Positions 46,083 through 57,597 of a stretch of 64,000 bases of DNA are shown here, piece by piece (position 1 is the first letter of the stretch; each line of letters begins with the position of its first letter). Below the pieces are notes generated by a model. The model saw nothing but the letters and a program-made list of their open reading frames with translations, was not told the origin of the DNA and did no database searches. This DNA comes from Lactuca virosa (taxonomy: Eukaryota; Streptophyta; Magnoliopsida; Asterales; Asteraceae): contig CAKMRJ010000001.1 in the NCBI GenBank assembly GCA_928212115.1, positions 369,099,147-369,163,146 on the forward strand. The letters run 5' to 3'. The position numbers and the translations under genes were made by a program.

Positions 46083-46844
46083 CCTCATGTGTATTTTATA
46101 TTTAGTGCAACCAACAAACGTCGAATTGGGAGTGTGGCTATTACATCTCAAAGTGGATGCATGAAATGGTGTTGTACAGACAAGGAGGATTTCCTAAAGT
46201 AAGTAGTTTTTTTAATTTTAAAACTAAACCTTAATTTTTATTAAAGTAAGTATTTTGTTATACTTTGTATGTAGAACCTTTGGAACGATAAAACATCATT
46301 TTCGGATGCGGAGTTGGACAATTTTGTTGAGTTTTGGATGACATCTTTTGTGAAGAACTATTTGAAATGAAGCTATGTTATATGGTTAGTTTTTATTACT
46401 ATTATAATGGTCTTTTTTATCTTCCGCTTGATTCGAATTTGGAAATAAATTACAAAAATGTATTTTTTGTTTGGGTGGGAATGAATAATAAAATCTTAAT
46501 CTTAAATTATTATTGCAATAACAAGTTATTTATGTTAAATGATTCTTTCAAGCTACAAGTTAATTGTGTATATTGTCAATGTTTTCAACAGATTTGGAAT
46601 ATGCTATGGTGGTGACCAAGAAGACCTCAAGAGCTACATACAAAACGGTTTAGATGGAAAGAAATAAGCAAATGTAATTAAGATTTTTGTTGAACATAAC
46701 AATACGTTGTTTATAGTTGATTTGCCTCATATTGAACATAACATATAGCTATTTCATCTATATAATAAAATATTCCTTTTTTTTATCCTTTATTGTAATT
46801 TACGTCTATTTTATCACATTCTAGTGGATGATAGAATGTTGGCT

Positions 46845-47236
46845 GATAAATATGATAGGATACACTTCACGTAGATACACCAATTGTATAGAATACACCA
46901 TATAAGATACACCATATAGGATACGGCAAGGTAAATAGGATACACCATATATGATACACCATATACAATAAGATACACCATATAGGATACGACAAGGTAA
47001 ATAAGATACACCATATAGGATACACCATATACAATAAGATACACCATGTACAATAAGATACACCATATAAGATACATCAAACTACACCATATATCGTACA
47101 CCGTTGGATAGCATACGGTTGTTTTAACCGTATTCTATTTATTTTGTAATAGGATACACCCCCAATAGAATACAGATGATTATCCGTATTATATTTGCAA
47201 AAATAGCCGTATCCCATTCCATGTTTTCTAGTAGTG
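46845..47236 (+). repeat. CACTA 3' subterminal repeat array and terminus
   Basis: Some fifteen copies of GATACACCATATA with variants (GGATACGACAAGG, GTATTCTATTT in reverse) fill 46845-47190, ending TTTTCTAGTAGTG at 47236. Such repeats bind the element's regulatory protein in En/Spm. No matching array was found near the 5' side. Confidence 0.82.
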
Positions 47237-47318
47237 TGAGTTATCCACTTTTAAAAAAAAATTAATATTTTCTTAATCTAAAACTTACCTGCTTTTATAA
47301 AAAAAATTGTTACCTACT

Positions 47319-47690
47319 CGAAGGCGCTCTTATTCTAAACAAAGTGATTGCATGAATAAAGAAGAGTAAGAAGAAGATATTTACATTTAAATTTGACTTT
47401 GAGAAGGCTTTTAGCTGGGAGTACCAAGATTCAGTCTTACAACAAATGGATTTTTGGGGTTAAATGACAAACATAGATTCATGGATGTTTATGGTAAGCA
47501 AGGGTCTCAGCGCTTATAAATGGGTCTACAACTTCAGAATTATGTATGGAACGAGGGTTAGACAATGTACCCCCCATCCCTATTCTTATATATCATTGCC
47601 GCTGAGGCACTACATAAAAATTAAAGGGTATCTTTGAAGGCATTCAACTACCACGACAACAAGGTGACGTCATCGTATGGGTCTTATGGT
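47319..47690 (+). pseudogene. LINE reverse transcriptase, upstream fragment
   Basis: With frame changes, reads LEGALILNKVIAWIKKSKKK, FDFEKAF (RT motif), SVLQQMDF, a HGCL segment, and GIFEGIQLP: the RT core of plant L1-type LINEs up to just before the catalytic YADD block. The reading stops at 47690, where CACTA-like sequence begins; the downstream RT part resumes at 55036. Confidence 0.75.
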
Positions 47691-48640
47691 CACTTTAAAA
47701 TGTAGTGTCCGTATGATATGAAAACATGTGGCCGTATTATAAAAGTGTGACAAATGTGTACGAAATTTTGTTCCTAAAATCAATCCTTTTATCCAATATT
47801 GTAGCGTTAAACCATCAATAGACATATTTTTTTAGTAATTGTAGTGACTGTATATCACCAATTAGCAACATACATGTTGTTTGAATGTGGCATTTTGCTA
47901 ATAAATTGTCACGCAATTTAAAGTTTATTAAAACTATTGGGTATCTTGTGCAGACATGAAATTACGTTGAAATCGCCAAATGGATTTAAGCAAAGATTTT
48001 ATTGAATATATGGTCGTAAATACTTTTTAGACACAAATTTTCGTTAATTAAGTGGCGCTAGGTGCCTGTATTGCTACAAAAATTTATTTATTGGCGTTTG
48101 CTATTACTTTGTGATACATATAAAACGGATTATTATGGGTGTAACCTACCTTTTAGTCACATATAAAGTGAGACGAATTTATTTTCAACGATGATTAGTT
48201 TATATTTGATGTGACTGTTGTTTACCCTTTAGTCACATTAATTTATGTTAAAATGTGACATATGATATCTTTTAATCACATAAAGAAAACTCATAAAAAA
48301 TAAAATAATGTGACCATTCTTTAGTATTATTGATTCATAATCATTTAAAACCATCGTTGAATATTACTTATAGCAATACATATTTTCTAAATGATGTTAT
48401 CTTTTAGTCACATTTATTTACGGTAAAACGTGACATATAGAATCATTACATTACATAAACAAAACTCATAAAGAAAAAAATGTGACCGTTATTTACATTT
48501 TGTGATACATAAGTGATAAAATCATCACATTTTTTCTAATTAGTGTGACTATTTGTTACCCTTTAGCTATATTTAATCGTGTAATCGTGGTCCTAATTAA
48601 GATTTGGTCACATTTATGAATGAAATGTGGACAATATTAA

Positions 48641-50531
48641 AATGTTGCAAATAGATATATATCAGTAACAAGAATAAACGGAAATAATATTAATCATTAA
48701 TTCAAGTTAAATAGTATACACAAATGTTGTAAGCAAAATATGCTTACCATGTATACAAACATAAAATGAAATATATGTCATAAACTAAAAAGATCTTGTT
48801 ATCGCTTTATATTCTTATTAACACTGCTCCTTGTTTTCTTGATATCTTGTGGCGTCACGAAAAAAACACCTATTATCAGCATTTTCCAACATAAAGTAAG
48901 ATCTAGCCATCATCCATAGAAAAAAAAAATTAGAAGACTGATATATCCTTTTCAAACATGAATTAAATTCTGGAACATATGAGTCCATCTATGTATCAAG
49001 TGTATTGCAAATTAACGAAATAAAGCACCTATTATCAACATTTTCCCTAATATGGGATCCAATGGAAGCATTGCTAGATATTTACTTATATTTAAAAAAA
49101 ATGAGAAAATATAATCTTAGGAAATAAACTTGTATAGATATATACTAACCAATGTGTGTAAGATGTTCGCATTAATCTAATGCTCCACTCATCTTTAAGA
49201 AATCCACATCATTTGGACCTAGAACAAATTGAAGTTAGAATTTAGCAACTTAAATCAATAATTAGGGCATAGAGATAGAGATTCAAGAACAGTTATCTCT
49301 TTAAATTCTTCTTTTGTTGCGAGTGTCCTCCATTTGAAACAATCATTACATTACACAGAAAATTTAACGAGTCAACAGAACTCTAAGGTGAGCCCCTCAC
49401 ACCTGCAAAACACCCACATCAATCTTGGAAACAATTCTTACATACAAAATACTTTGATCAAATAAAACCAAATCATTTTCAAAAGCCTACAAATCCATAC
49501 ATGACAAAAGGTAGAAAGATAACTGTAAGAACCTTGATACAAACTTACTTGAAAATAATGTCTAGTTTACAACTATGAAAAGAAATTGAAGACCATATTT
49601 TTTTATACACACCACATGACCGTCAAGAACACAAGACATTTAAACCCAACTTGGTGTTTTTCATGTATAGAATTGATACATGCTTTATAAAAATTGCACA
49701 CCAAGCTAATATATCAGAGATTCATGTATTCAGCACACAAGATACAAGATATAGGCTAGTAAAAACCTAACCTTCGTTACTTGTGAAAGTGAAGTCAGGA
49801 TTCTAGATCCACCCCAACTGCCATACAAGAAAAAAAACTACAAGAAATAAGCTAAAAATTAAACTATTTAAACGGATATAGAATACCTACAATAATATTC
49901 AAAATTTGGTCAAAGATTATGTAATGAATTGACCTTAGCTGATCAATTGCAATCACCCTGAAGTGTTTGGCAAGAGTGTAGAAATTTTTAAAAAAGAAAC
50001 CTTAAGAAGTTGCATACCAATGGACCATTACAAGAGTAGAAGAATCATGTTTGTTGTCAAAAGTGATAGGTGTTGATAAATCTTGATTCATTTCTAGCGG
50101 AACGAAACCACCTGACCTTAGATCTTGGTGGGGTAGATCTGATATCATTGAAAACAATATGTATGTTCCTGTTATGAACAGAACATGCATTTCCTGTTAT
50201 GAGCCATTGAACAATTATGAACAATAGACATCAATTGAAATTATAGGCAGAAAATGAACAGATACACCACAGTGAAAACAGTCAATAAACACATATGATT
50301 TCAATTACTGAACTCAGGGGAAAAAGGAAAATAGATGCAATGCAGATGAACGAAAGACACTAGCAATTGATATACATCTAAAATTTGCAGACAAACAGGA
50401 ATTTTGATTTCAACAAGCACATAATTTCGATTTCAACTAAAATCAGGGGGAAAAGGAAATCGACAACAGGCACAGTTGAACGAAAGCAGGAAGGGATAAG
50501 GAAAATCGCACCTAAATCGAATATGTGGTGT
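48641..50531. other. Interior of CACTA-like element, left of solo LTR
   Basis: No gene recognised. A 21-bp phrase beginning CACCTATTATCA recurs at 48867 and 49026. An open frame on the minus strand at 50002-50190 has no recognisable product. Confidence 0.4.
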
Positions 50532-50725
50532 GCGATTGTGACAACCCGAAACTTCTTTCGTTCAAATCGTTAAAAATAAATCAATTTGGAATTTATTTCT
50601 GCTCTTACCGTCATTATTTTGAGCTTAATTAAATATTCTAGGCTCGGTCCAATTAAGTTTTGGGTTCGAAAACGAGGTTTCTAAGTCAAAGCATAGCATC
50701 CGGGCCAAACACCCCTTCGAAAGGA

Positions 50726-50800
50726 GTTTACGGCCGCAAACTCGAGTTTACGGCCGTAAACCCCCCACCACCCCTTGGCCGGAAACTCACCCCTATATAA
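50726..50800 (+). promoter_or_regulatory. GTTTACGGCCGTAAAC pair and TATA box
   Basis: Two 16-bp (near-)palindromes separated by 4 bp (CTCGA-type junction), ending 33 bp before TATATAA. Confidence 0.7.
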
Positions 50801-51164
50801 GGGATGAGTGGCTTTCATTTCAAGCTTTAAGCACTCAAATGACTTTCTCTCTCTACTCTCTCTCTACTCTCTCTCTCTACAATTTTCGAGTTTTGCTCAA
50901 GGATCTTCAAAGTGTAAGTGATTCTTCACTTCTATGGTGTTTCAATCCCTTTTCTAGTGATGAATCCATGTTTCATCTCATAAATTTCATCTTTTTCTAG
51001 ATCTTCTCTCTCACCAAGAACACCAAGAACACACACTAGTTCTTGGCGGCTAAAAACCTCATCCCAAGCCTCTTACAGTAAGTAACTACTCCCTATGCTT
51101 ATTATCTTCTAAGAATCACTTGTTTCCACTTGGAAATCGACCCGAAATCATGAACACGAGATGG

Positions 51165-51480
51165 GTTTACGGCCGTAATCCCTTCAATGGCCGTAAACTC
51201 CATTTTTGGTCGATTATTGGCCTTTAAGCTCTTCCTTGAGCTGGGCACAAGGCTTAGAACACTTCCAAGAGGCTAGAAAGGACCTTGAAACACCGAAAAT
51301 CGCACCTTTCACCAAGTGTTTACGGCCGTAAACACATGGGCCGTAAACCCACATGCCGTAATCCCATGGGCCGTAAACCCATGGACCGCAAACACTTGGG
51401 CCGCAAACTCGTGGGCCGTAAACCTTGTTGGGCCGCAAACCCCTGACCGTACACTCCTGATTACGGCCGCAAACTCCCCA
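51165..51480 (+). repeat. Downstream cluster of GGCCGTAAAC motifs
   Basis: About twelve copies of GGCCGTAAAC, GGCCGCAAAC or near variants in 315 bp, in both palindromic and half-site form, beginning about 365 bp after the TATA box. Confidence 0.85.
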
Positions 51481-53132
51481 TCTTCAATCACGTGTGATTC
51501 TAACACTTAGTTTCAAGTGTTTCCTAGTCCCTAAGGTGGTTTCCTTCTATAACAAATAGTGTTAGGTCCTCATCTAATGCATATATGTGTTACCATATGT
51601 TAATAGGATCCACTTGCGTACGAAACATCAGTTGACACTCAGCATCCACACCGACCTTACGCTCGGATCTTACGTCAAACTGTGAGTTCATACCCCTACA
51701 TTTTCCGTGTTTTTAATGTTTTCAGGGGGGAATACAAGCTAAACATAAATGCTTTCACTAATATAAAACTCATGCAATTCTCATACTTTAACCCTTTTGT
51801 ACTGTGTTGAGCATAAGGGACGTTTTCACTAAAATTGCATAGTTTTCCGGACTCGCTATTCACTACGTTATACATGCAAACTATAATCGGTATAGTTTGG
51901 GATTTTCTAAACATAACAAGTACAGAAACTTTCACTGCTAAACATATGCACTAAGACAGAAATAGTTTACAGTTTACCTCACTATTTTATCATAGTATTC
52001 ATAACTGTAATTATCACTACATACGGTATACATACGGATTTTCACTATGGTAGAACGCTACTACACTACATGTAAACTAGATTATACGATACTCTGAGGC
52101 GCTACTTCAATACTGTACCCATAGGTATACAGGGATAAATCCTATCATAGTATAACCAGAGTCTCCTGGAGGGAGAGCGTGAGATTTGTGAATAGATCTA
52201 TTCGGGACTGACAATCCCACACCTGAACTGCTAGCTACAGTTAGGCGGGCACGCCTGGGGTGTACAAATGTCATTTAACTCGACGCCTGAAGAACGTTGG
52301 AAAGGTCTCTATTCATATCAAGCATGGTTATACGACTCACATTATGTATAAATTACCTAATACACACTACAACTGGAGAACTTTCAGGGTTTTCAAACAG
52401 AACTGAACATACAATGGTTTCACGTATGAAATACTTATACATCATGATTAGCATTAGCTAGTCACATGAAGTATTATTTTCGCACATCACTACAGTTTTC
52501 AGTAACAAACATTCATGGTTTTATACAGAATTGAAAACACTACATTCTCATTAAAGAAAATATCGGATTTTCTTGAAACTACACAAACACTTTTACAACT
52601 CATCAACAAGTTTTCATTACAAACTACAGCTTATGAACTCACCAGCTTTATGCTGATATTCTTTCAAACTGCTTGTATTCTCAGGAAATCAGTAGACAGG
52701 TACCTGCTAGATTTTTGAGGAGTTGGAGCAATAAGAGTTTTATGTTTATACTTTACAAAGCTATTTGATGTAATTCAAACAAGTTTCAGACAAAGTTTCA
52801 AACTGATGTAAACATTTTTATTTAAGTATTCACTGTAATGGTTGTGTTGCTATGATTGCTATTATTCATTGGTTGTGATGCTACACATGACGTCCTCCAC
52901 CCCAGAACGTTTCCGCCATTCTGGTTTTGGGGTGTGACAGTGACGGTCGTCAGTGTTATTGGTTGCGACGTATCCGACGATTATAGTTGGCGACGAGCAA
53001 TCAACGACAAGAAATTCGGTATCGCCTGAGGAAGCATACTACAGAAAATTACAAACAAACAACAAACTCAAATCAAACTGCAAACTTAAAAAGAAATCAG
53101 CGATTGGGGTTTTTGTTACAATTCGCTGGATT

Positions 53133-53417
53133 TCATTTTCGGTTATTGAAATTCATCTTCTCATAGTAACGAATCGAGAGAAGAGATAGAGAAAGCTGAA
53201 CCTCGTCTCTTCCCCAACGAGTTTTCGCAGTGGTTGTGGTAGGCTTCGACGGAACAATTGTACGTGTCGGTGGTAGACACGGCCAAGCCGACGAGGATGC
53301 GGCAGCAGCGACTGTTGAAGACGACGATGAGGTAGCGGCGGAGGTGGAAGGCTTAGATAAAGGCCAGAAGTAATGAGAGTGGAGTCGCCGGAAGAATGGA
53401 GGCTGCGTGTGAAGCAT
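53133..53417 (-). CDS. Unrecognised 94-codon frame, possible captured exon
   Basis: The frame starts ATG 53417 and reads a basic, aromatic N-terminus (MLHTQPPFFRRLHSHYFWPL) followed by serine/alanine/threonine-rich low complexity, a composition like an organelle targeting peptide. The region (53170-53420) is clearly more GC-rich than its surroundings. No family was recognised and no further exon was identified. It may be a first exon captured by the CACTA-like element, or a non-coding leader. Confidence 0.25.
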   Translation of the reverse strand: MLHTQPPFFRRLHSHYFWPLSKPSTSAATSSSSSTVAAAASSSAWPCLPPTRTIVPSKPTTTTAKTRWGRDEVQLSLSLLSIRYYEKMNFNNRK

Positions 53418-54589
53418 ACGAACGAAAACCTTTTATTAGGTTAAGGCATATGGATTGAACACCTTTTTATTATGTAAAAAACGACCCATGAGTCAGTTGT
53501 GAAAAACATAAGTTAAATAAATTTTGTTTAAATTAACTTAAATTCAAATTTTATTTAAATCGTATGGAGGGAACAGGAAGGAGATCGAATTTTTATGAAA
53601 TTAAGTGGGTGAATATAAGGAGGGGAAAAGGGTTAATTTAGAGTAAGTTACATGCATCGTTCCCGTGTATTGTGTTAAAAGATACATTCGGTCTTTCTTT
53701 TCAAAAAATAATTTGGATCGTCCCTTGTGTGGTTAGAAGTTGCATATTTCAACCTATGTCATACATAAAATTACTATATTTACCTTTTGGTGATAGTATT
53801 TGTCGTCTATGTGAGAAAGATAGGGAGAGAAGCCAAGGCCTCCGGTGGTAGTCGATGATGGCAGTGGTAGTCAACAACGGTGAACGATGGTTTTTGGGTC
53901 CTTTCATTTTTTAATGGTGTATGATCGGGTGCAATTAAAAGAATAGATGACAAAAAGGGCAATTTGGTCATTTCTTATAGCTCTTATTCAATACAACTAT
54001 ATTGTTATTTGTTTTTGTTTTTATTATTTATATTTGTTTTTTTGGTTTTTTCAGAAATTGTTTCTAACTTTACAAAACTGTCATTCAATTCTTTTCATTA
54101 ATTTATACAACCCTTTAATTGCAAAAAAAACAATGTACTTTTGTAAAATGGCATGATTGAACTTTTTGTTCATTTTTTATTCAGCCAAATGATATCAAAG
54201 ATAAAAATGGTCAAATTTGTGAGTCTTCCAAAAAGTCTAAAATTGTCATTTTTTTGTATAATAACTTAACCAGGAAACAATTTCAGTTTTACAGCAACAA
54301 ATTTTCATTTTATAAAGACTATTCTTCAAACTTACAAATACAATAGTACAACCATAATGAACATTACATAATTATAGTAACATATTCAATGAACGACCCC
54401 TAATTATACCGATAAGACATTATTGTTCTTTTATAGCTATATTTACATATAGACACATATAATAGCTGTAATTATAACTAAATGCTACCTACACACACAA
54501 TATTTGTTTCTTCTCAAAGCCAATTCATCATATTTTGACACACATAATAAAAGGTACATGACCATAAACAACCAATACTAACTTGTTTT
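53418..54589. other. Interior of CACTA-like element, right of captured region
   Basis: AT-rich; no gene or repeat recognised. Confidence 0.4.
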
Positions 54590-55035
54590 TTTATTGCGTT
54601 AGCTAAATACAACTAGTACAGAACCGCCCTATGGACACACAAATATTTAGTGTGACCATATGTATCACCTTTTAGCTACTTTATCTGTTATGTGTCTAAA
54701 AAGGCATCGGGTTATAGACACACATACAACTGACTCATGTCACAATACGTTTATCTACTGTCTCTCATAAAAAAAAGTATGACAATCTTAATCGATACAT
54801 GTGGCTGATTGTGACCTATGGCCTCAGTGTTCGAGTGTGACTAATATTTGTTACATTTGGTATAATTAAGTGTGGTTAAAGTTTTTATTATCTATATAAT
54901 AGCCACACAAACTAATTTAAATGTATCCAAAAACAGTCTCTAAATTTTTTTAGTGACCTTTGGCCACACTTTTTATAAAAAATGTCACAGGCCGTTTTTC
55001 GGAAAGTGTGACCGTAGGTCATTTTTGTACTAGTG

Positions 55036-56120
55036 AATAGAATTGGTGGCCCAAAGTTTTAATTGCTCAATCGGTTCCCTCCTATTTATCTAACTAGGAC
55101 TTCTTGTGGAGGCTTCTATAACAAGAGCAACACATTCGAATCCTATTATCAAAAAAATTCGGGTGAAATTCTTAAAGTAGAAAGCATCCACATTGTCGTT
55201 TGGTGGTCGTTTAACATTATGCAAAGCAGTTATGAGCAACCTTGGTTCCTTGTACTTTTCCATGTATAAAGCTCATGTTAAGGTTAAATAAAAGCCTTGG
55301 GAAGATTGGGATGAGGTTCTGTTTTGAAGGGGGCGGGGGAGGAGATATGGAATCAAAAAATATGGCATGAATTGCTTGGGAAAAGGTTCTCGCAACTAAG
55401 GATAGAGGCAGACTTGGAGTTGTCAGTTTAAAGGCACAAAACATAGCCCTGATGGGGGAGTGATGGTGGAGATTTAAGATTTTTCTTAATAGTACGTGGG
55501 CTGAGGTGATTAAATCTACCTACGGACCTGATGATGGCTTTTCCAAACCCTTGGTAGCCAACAGACGAAATGGATGTTGGGGGAACGATTTTCAATATAC
55601 ATAAAACATTGGAGAAGGAGAATGTAACATTTTTTTATCACTTCCAGTTGTCAACTAATGCAAATGGAACAACTAAATGGATTTAGTTACTAGATCTATC
55701 ATGAGCATACTTAGTCTCATCACTAAGAAATTATATCGACAACTTAATCCTTCCATAAAGTGATGGTAGATATCCCGGAACCCACATGTCCCTGGAAAAC
55801 TGAATATTCTAGCTTGGCGAACATGCCATGGTAAACACCCGTCTATGGCTAATCTCTCTAAATTTGGTATTAGCTCATTTAACCCGTGTATGATTTGTAA
55901 TGGAGCCCCATAAACCGATGATCATATTTTTGTGTAATGTCAAATATCGAATAAGTCTAGCAACAAGTCTGCAAATGGTGGCAATTGTTCCACTATCCTT
56001 TTTGAATCGACTTAGGATTTGCTAACCTGTAAAACAAGGCTTGGGGTCATCAAAGGTTGTCAAGGATCCATGAAGTTATAATGTTGGTGTTTAACTAGGT
56101 GAATTGGCATTGCAAAAATC
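55036..56120 (+). pseudogene. LINE reverse transcriptase C-terminal part with zf-RVT
   Basis: Reads, with frame changes, an SLPFIYLGLPVG-like block, KASTLSFGGRLTLCKAVMSN, LYFSMYKA, GGGGDMESKNMAW, LGVVSLKAQNIALMGEWWWRF, VIKSTYGPDDGF, then a zf-RVT-like region NILAWRTCHGKHPSMANL and CMICNGAP..DDHIFV. These are the standard C-terminal landmarks of plant LINE ORF2. Stops include TAG replacing the Trp before KASTLS. It is the downstream half of the fragment at 47319-47690; the YADD block between them is lost. Confidence 0.8.
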
Positions 56121-56215
56121 TTAAAGCTCAATCTCCAAGTCTAAGTTCAAAATCACATTCGGTGTTGCTTATAAGGTACAAACGCTTTCACATTTATGAA
56201 TCAATGTATGAAAGC

Positions 56216-56273
56216 TGTAACATCCTGTTTTCGGACCTAGAAGTCTCAGACTTTTGATAAAATAAATTTTCAA

Positions 56274-56307
<34 letters not shown>

Positions 56308-56561
56308 TAATTAATTAATTAGTTGAAACTTTAAATCGAATTATTTATTATAATAATAGACCATTTTCTAATGGACAATTAAAATAAAATGGAATTTTAA
56401 TGTCGAACGAATGATATTTTGGTTAGAAGAGTCATTTGTGTCATATTAGTGAAACTTGCTTTTGACTAGGGATTTGACTAATGAGGCGACTAGGATTAGT
56501 TTTGTCAAGAATTATGTGTGTAACGACCCAAACACCCACTTGGAAGAGGATTACAACCGTA
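56216..56561 (+). mobile_element. 5' fragment of a gypsy-type LTR
   Basis: Starts TGTAACATCCTG, like the TGTAACACCC starts at 6532 and 23639, followed by an (AAT)n run (56272-56306). It carries no palindromic motif pair. The 3' limit is unclear; a second start-like TGTAACGACCC lies at 56519. Confidence 0.45.
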
Positions 56562-56566
56562 ATATT

Positions 56567-57396
56567 TGTTGGATTAGGTGTCTAAGTCCATAATTATTTT
56601 TGGTATGTACTTGATTTGATTATGAGCATGGTCCTTTTGGGTTGCCTTCACTCATGCAACTTGATAGGATGACAAGAGGAGAGAGAGTAGAATTTATTAT
56701 ATGAATAATAAATTAGTACTCAAAATGTTTTTATTAATATATTACAAGATTAATATATTATTTGGAAATCATATTATTTAATTAGTATTGATCATAAATT
56801 AATTTGGAATTAATTCGGTGGTCAAAAGAGACTGATTAAATAAAGGGGACTGATATTGTAATTATCGGATAATTTCTAGTTGGGCTATGGATTCCTAATA
56901 GAAGGTATTGGACGAAATCTATGGGAAGCCCATAAAGATTTCGTTGAAGGGGCTTCTAGAAAGGGCTCCATGGATTACTTAAGGCCTAAGCAAGGCAGTT
57001 AGGGTTTCCACCTTAAAACCCTAATAGCCTCAACTATAAATAGACCCCTTAACATGTAGAAATGGGCCCTATGTCTTCTTTGAGTTGCCCTAGCCGATTT
57101 CACCTCTCTCCTAAGTCATCATTTTGCATTGAGTGTTTGTGACTCCATTAGAGGTGCAACACTTGGGGAACTAGGCTTTCAGAAGTCAAGATCAAGAAGG
57201 ATTAATCTTGTTATTACTACATAACAAGAGAGGTAAGATTTAAACCTAATCGTATGTGATTTTCGGATTTGGTATGCTAGTTTTAGGGTTTATGTTTTGG
57301 TATTCAATGTTGTATGTTCAGATTAGAAAAACCTAGATCAATGCAATTAGGGTTGCATGTACACCATAGGAATGATGTTATGCTTATAACCCAACA
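56567..57396 (+). mobile_element. Ty1/copia solo LTR with TSD ATATT
   Basis: TGTTGGATTAGGTG to ATAACCCAACA, 830 bp, flanked by a perfect 5-bp duplication ATATT (56562-56566 and 57397-57401). TATAAATAG at about 57034 lies mid-LTR. Closely related to the LTR at 60515-61303. No internal region, so it is a solo LTR. Confidence 0.93.
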
Positions 57397-57401
57397 ATAT
57401 T

Positions 57402-57597
57402 ACCATATATATCTTTAAATAAATTTTCTTTTATTAAGAAACCCCCTCCATGGCACCCACTCTTACAAGAAAAGTCCATTATTGAATTTTTTTTACTGAA
57501 AAAAAACTAAAAATATCCTAAAATTTCAAAGTGTTGTATTTTTATTTGTTTTTTATATGATGGACTCCGATTAACTTCTGTCCTGGATCCGCCACTG
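57402..57597. mobile_element. Solitary hAT-type terminus
   Basis: Ends GGATCCGCCACTG (reverse complement CAGTGGCGGATCC), the terminus type seen at 13694 and 26550. No partner terminus was found to the left, so the other end was lost or is too diverged. Confidence 0.5.

Larger units (their letters stand above)
43155..46370 (+). pseudogene. CACTA TNP1-like and ULP1 (C48) protease gene, multi-exon
   Basis: About a dozen exons with GT/AG borders can be read: 43155-43388, 43469-43663, 43738-43977, about 44050-44472, 44593-44850, about 44930-45018, 45113-45393, 45463-45649, 45720-45832, 45914-45979, 46107-46199 and 46275-46370. Exons 1-4 encode the plant transposase-24/TNP1 domain (NKSWRAYKSTLVTDFM, ARTKHTPSGDY, LGKEHPGRTRAVG) and a helical DLEDLVTRLEQRL segment. 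Exons from 45113 encode a ULP1-like SUMO-protease fold: FHYILFVVFP with the catalytic His, CYILDS with Asp, and TSNWECGYYISKWM with Cys. Damage seen: TAA at 43616 before AWEDF, and a frameshift near 44660-44690. Start ATG 43155 gives MENIERSKRS. The protease half has no visible lesion. Confidence 0.8.
38693..47236 (+). mobile_element. CACTA (En/Spm) transposon with ULP1 protease, 5' end missing
   Basis: Coding order on the plus strand: tnp2-type transposase with DUF4216 tail, then a multi-exon TNP1-like plus ULP1 gene, then a subterminal repeat array (46845-47100) and the terminus TTTTCTAGTAGTG ending at 47236. CACTA elements end in CACTA..TAGTG, make 3-bp target duplications, and have TNPA-binding subterminal repeats, all consistent here. 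The left terminus was not found. Carriage of a captured ULP1 protease is known in plant CACTA and MULE elements. Confidence 0.85.
50537..52939 (+). mobile_element. Gypsy-type solo LTR (TTTACGGCCGTAAAC family)
   Basis: Starts TGTGACAACCCG and ends GGGGTGTGACA with no internal region. Flanking pentamers GCGAT and GTGAC match at 3 of 5, both mismatches C/T, so the duplication is only tentative. TATATAA at 50794-50800 is preceded by GTTTACGGCCGCAAAC (50726-50741) and GTTTACGGCCGTAAAC (50746-50761). A second motif cluster fills 51165-51480. A hairpin-capable CCCCAGAACG..TTCTGGTTTTGGGG lies just before the 3' end (about 52900-52933). Confidence 0.75.
47691..55035. mobile_element. Non-autonomous CACTA-like insertion splitting the LINE
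   Basis: Right end TTTTTGTACTAGTG (55035) is a CACTA terminus. Left end CACTTTAAAATGTAGTG (47691) is a weaker match. Both subterminal zones (47691-48640 and 54590-55035) are dense in GTGAC/GTCAC and TGTGGCC words in both orientations, as expected for subterminal repeats. No transposase is encoded. The middle (48650-54590) is a mosaic with a gypsy solo LTR (50537-52939) and unrecognised sequence that may be captured host DNA. Flanking 3-bp sequences do not match (GGT, AAT), so the boundaries are uncertain. Confidence 0.55.

Noticed and set aside
46814..47101. Minus-strand frame rich in YMVYLI repeats
   Set aside because: It is the CACTA subterminal repeat array read in translation.
51214..51510. 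Overlapping frames on both strands of 64-74 codons
   Set aside because: They coincide with the GGCCGTAAAC repeat cluster of the solo LTR.
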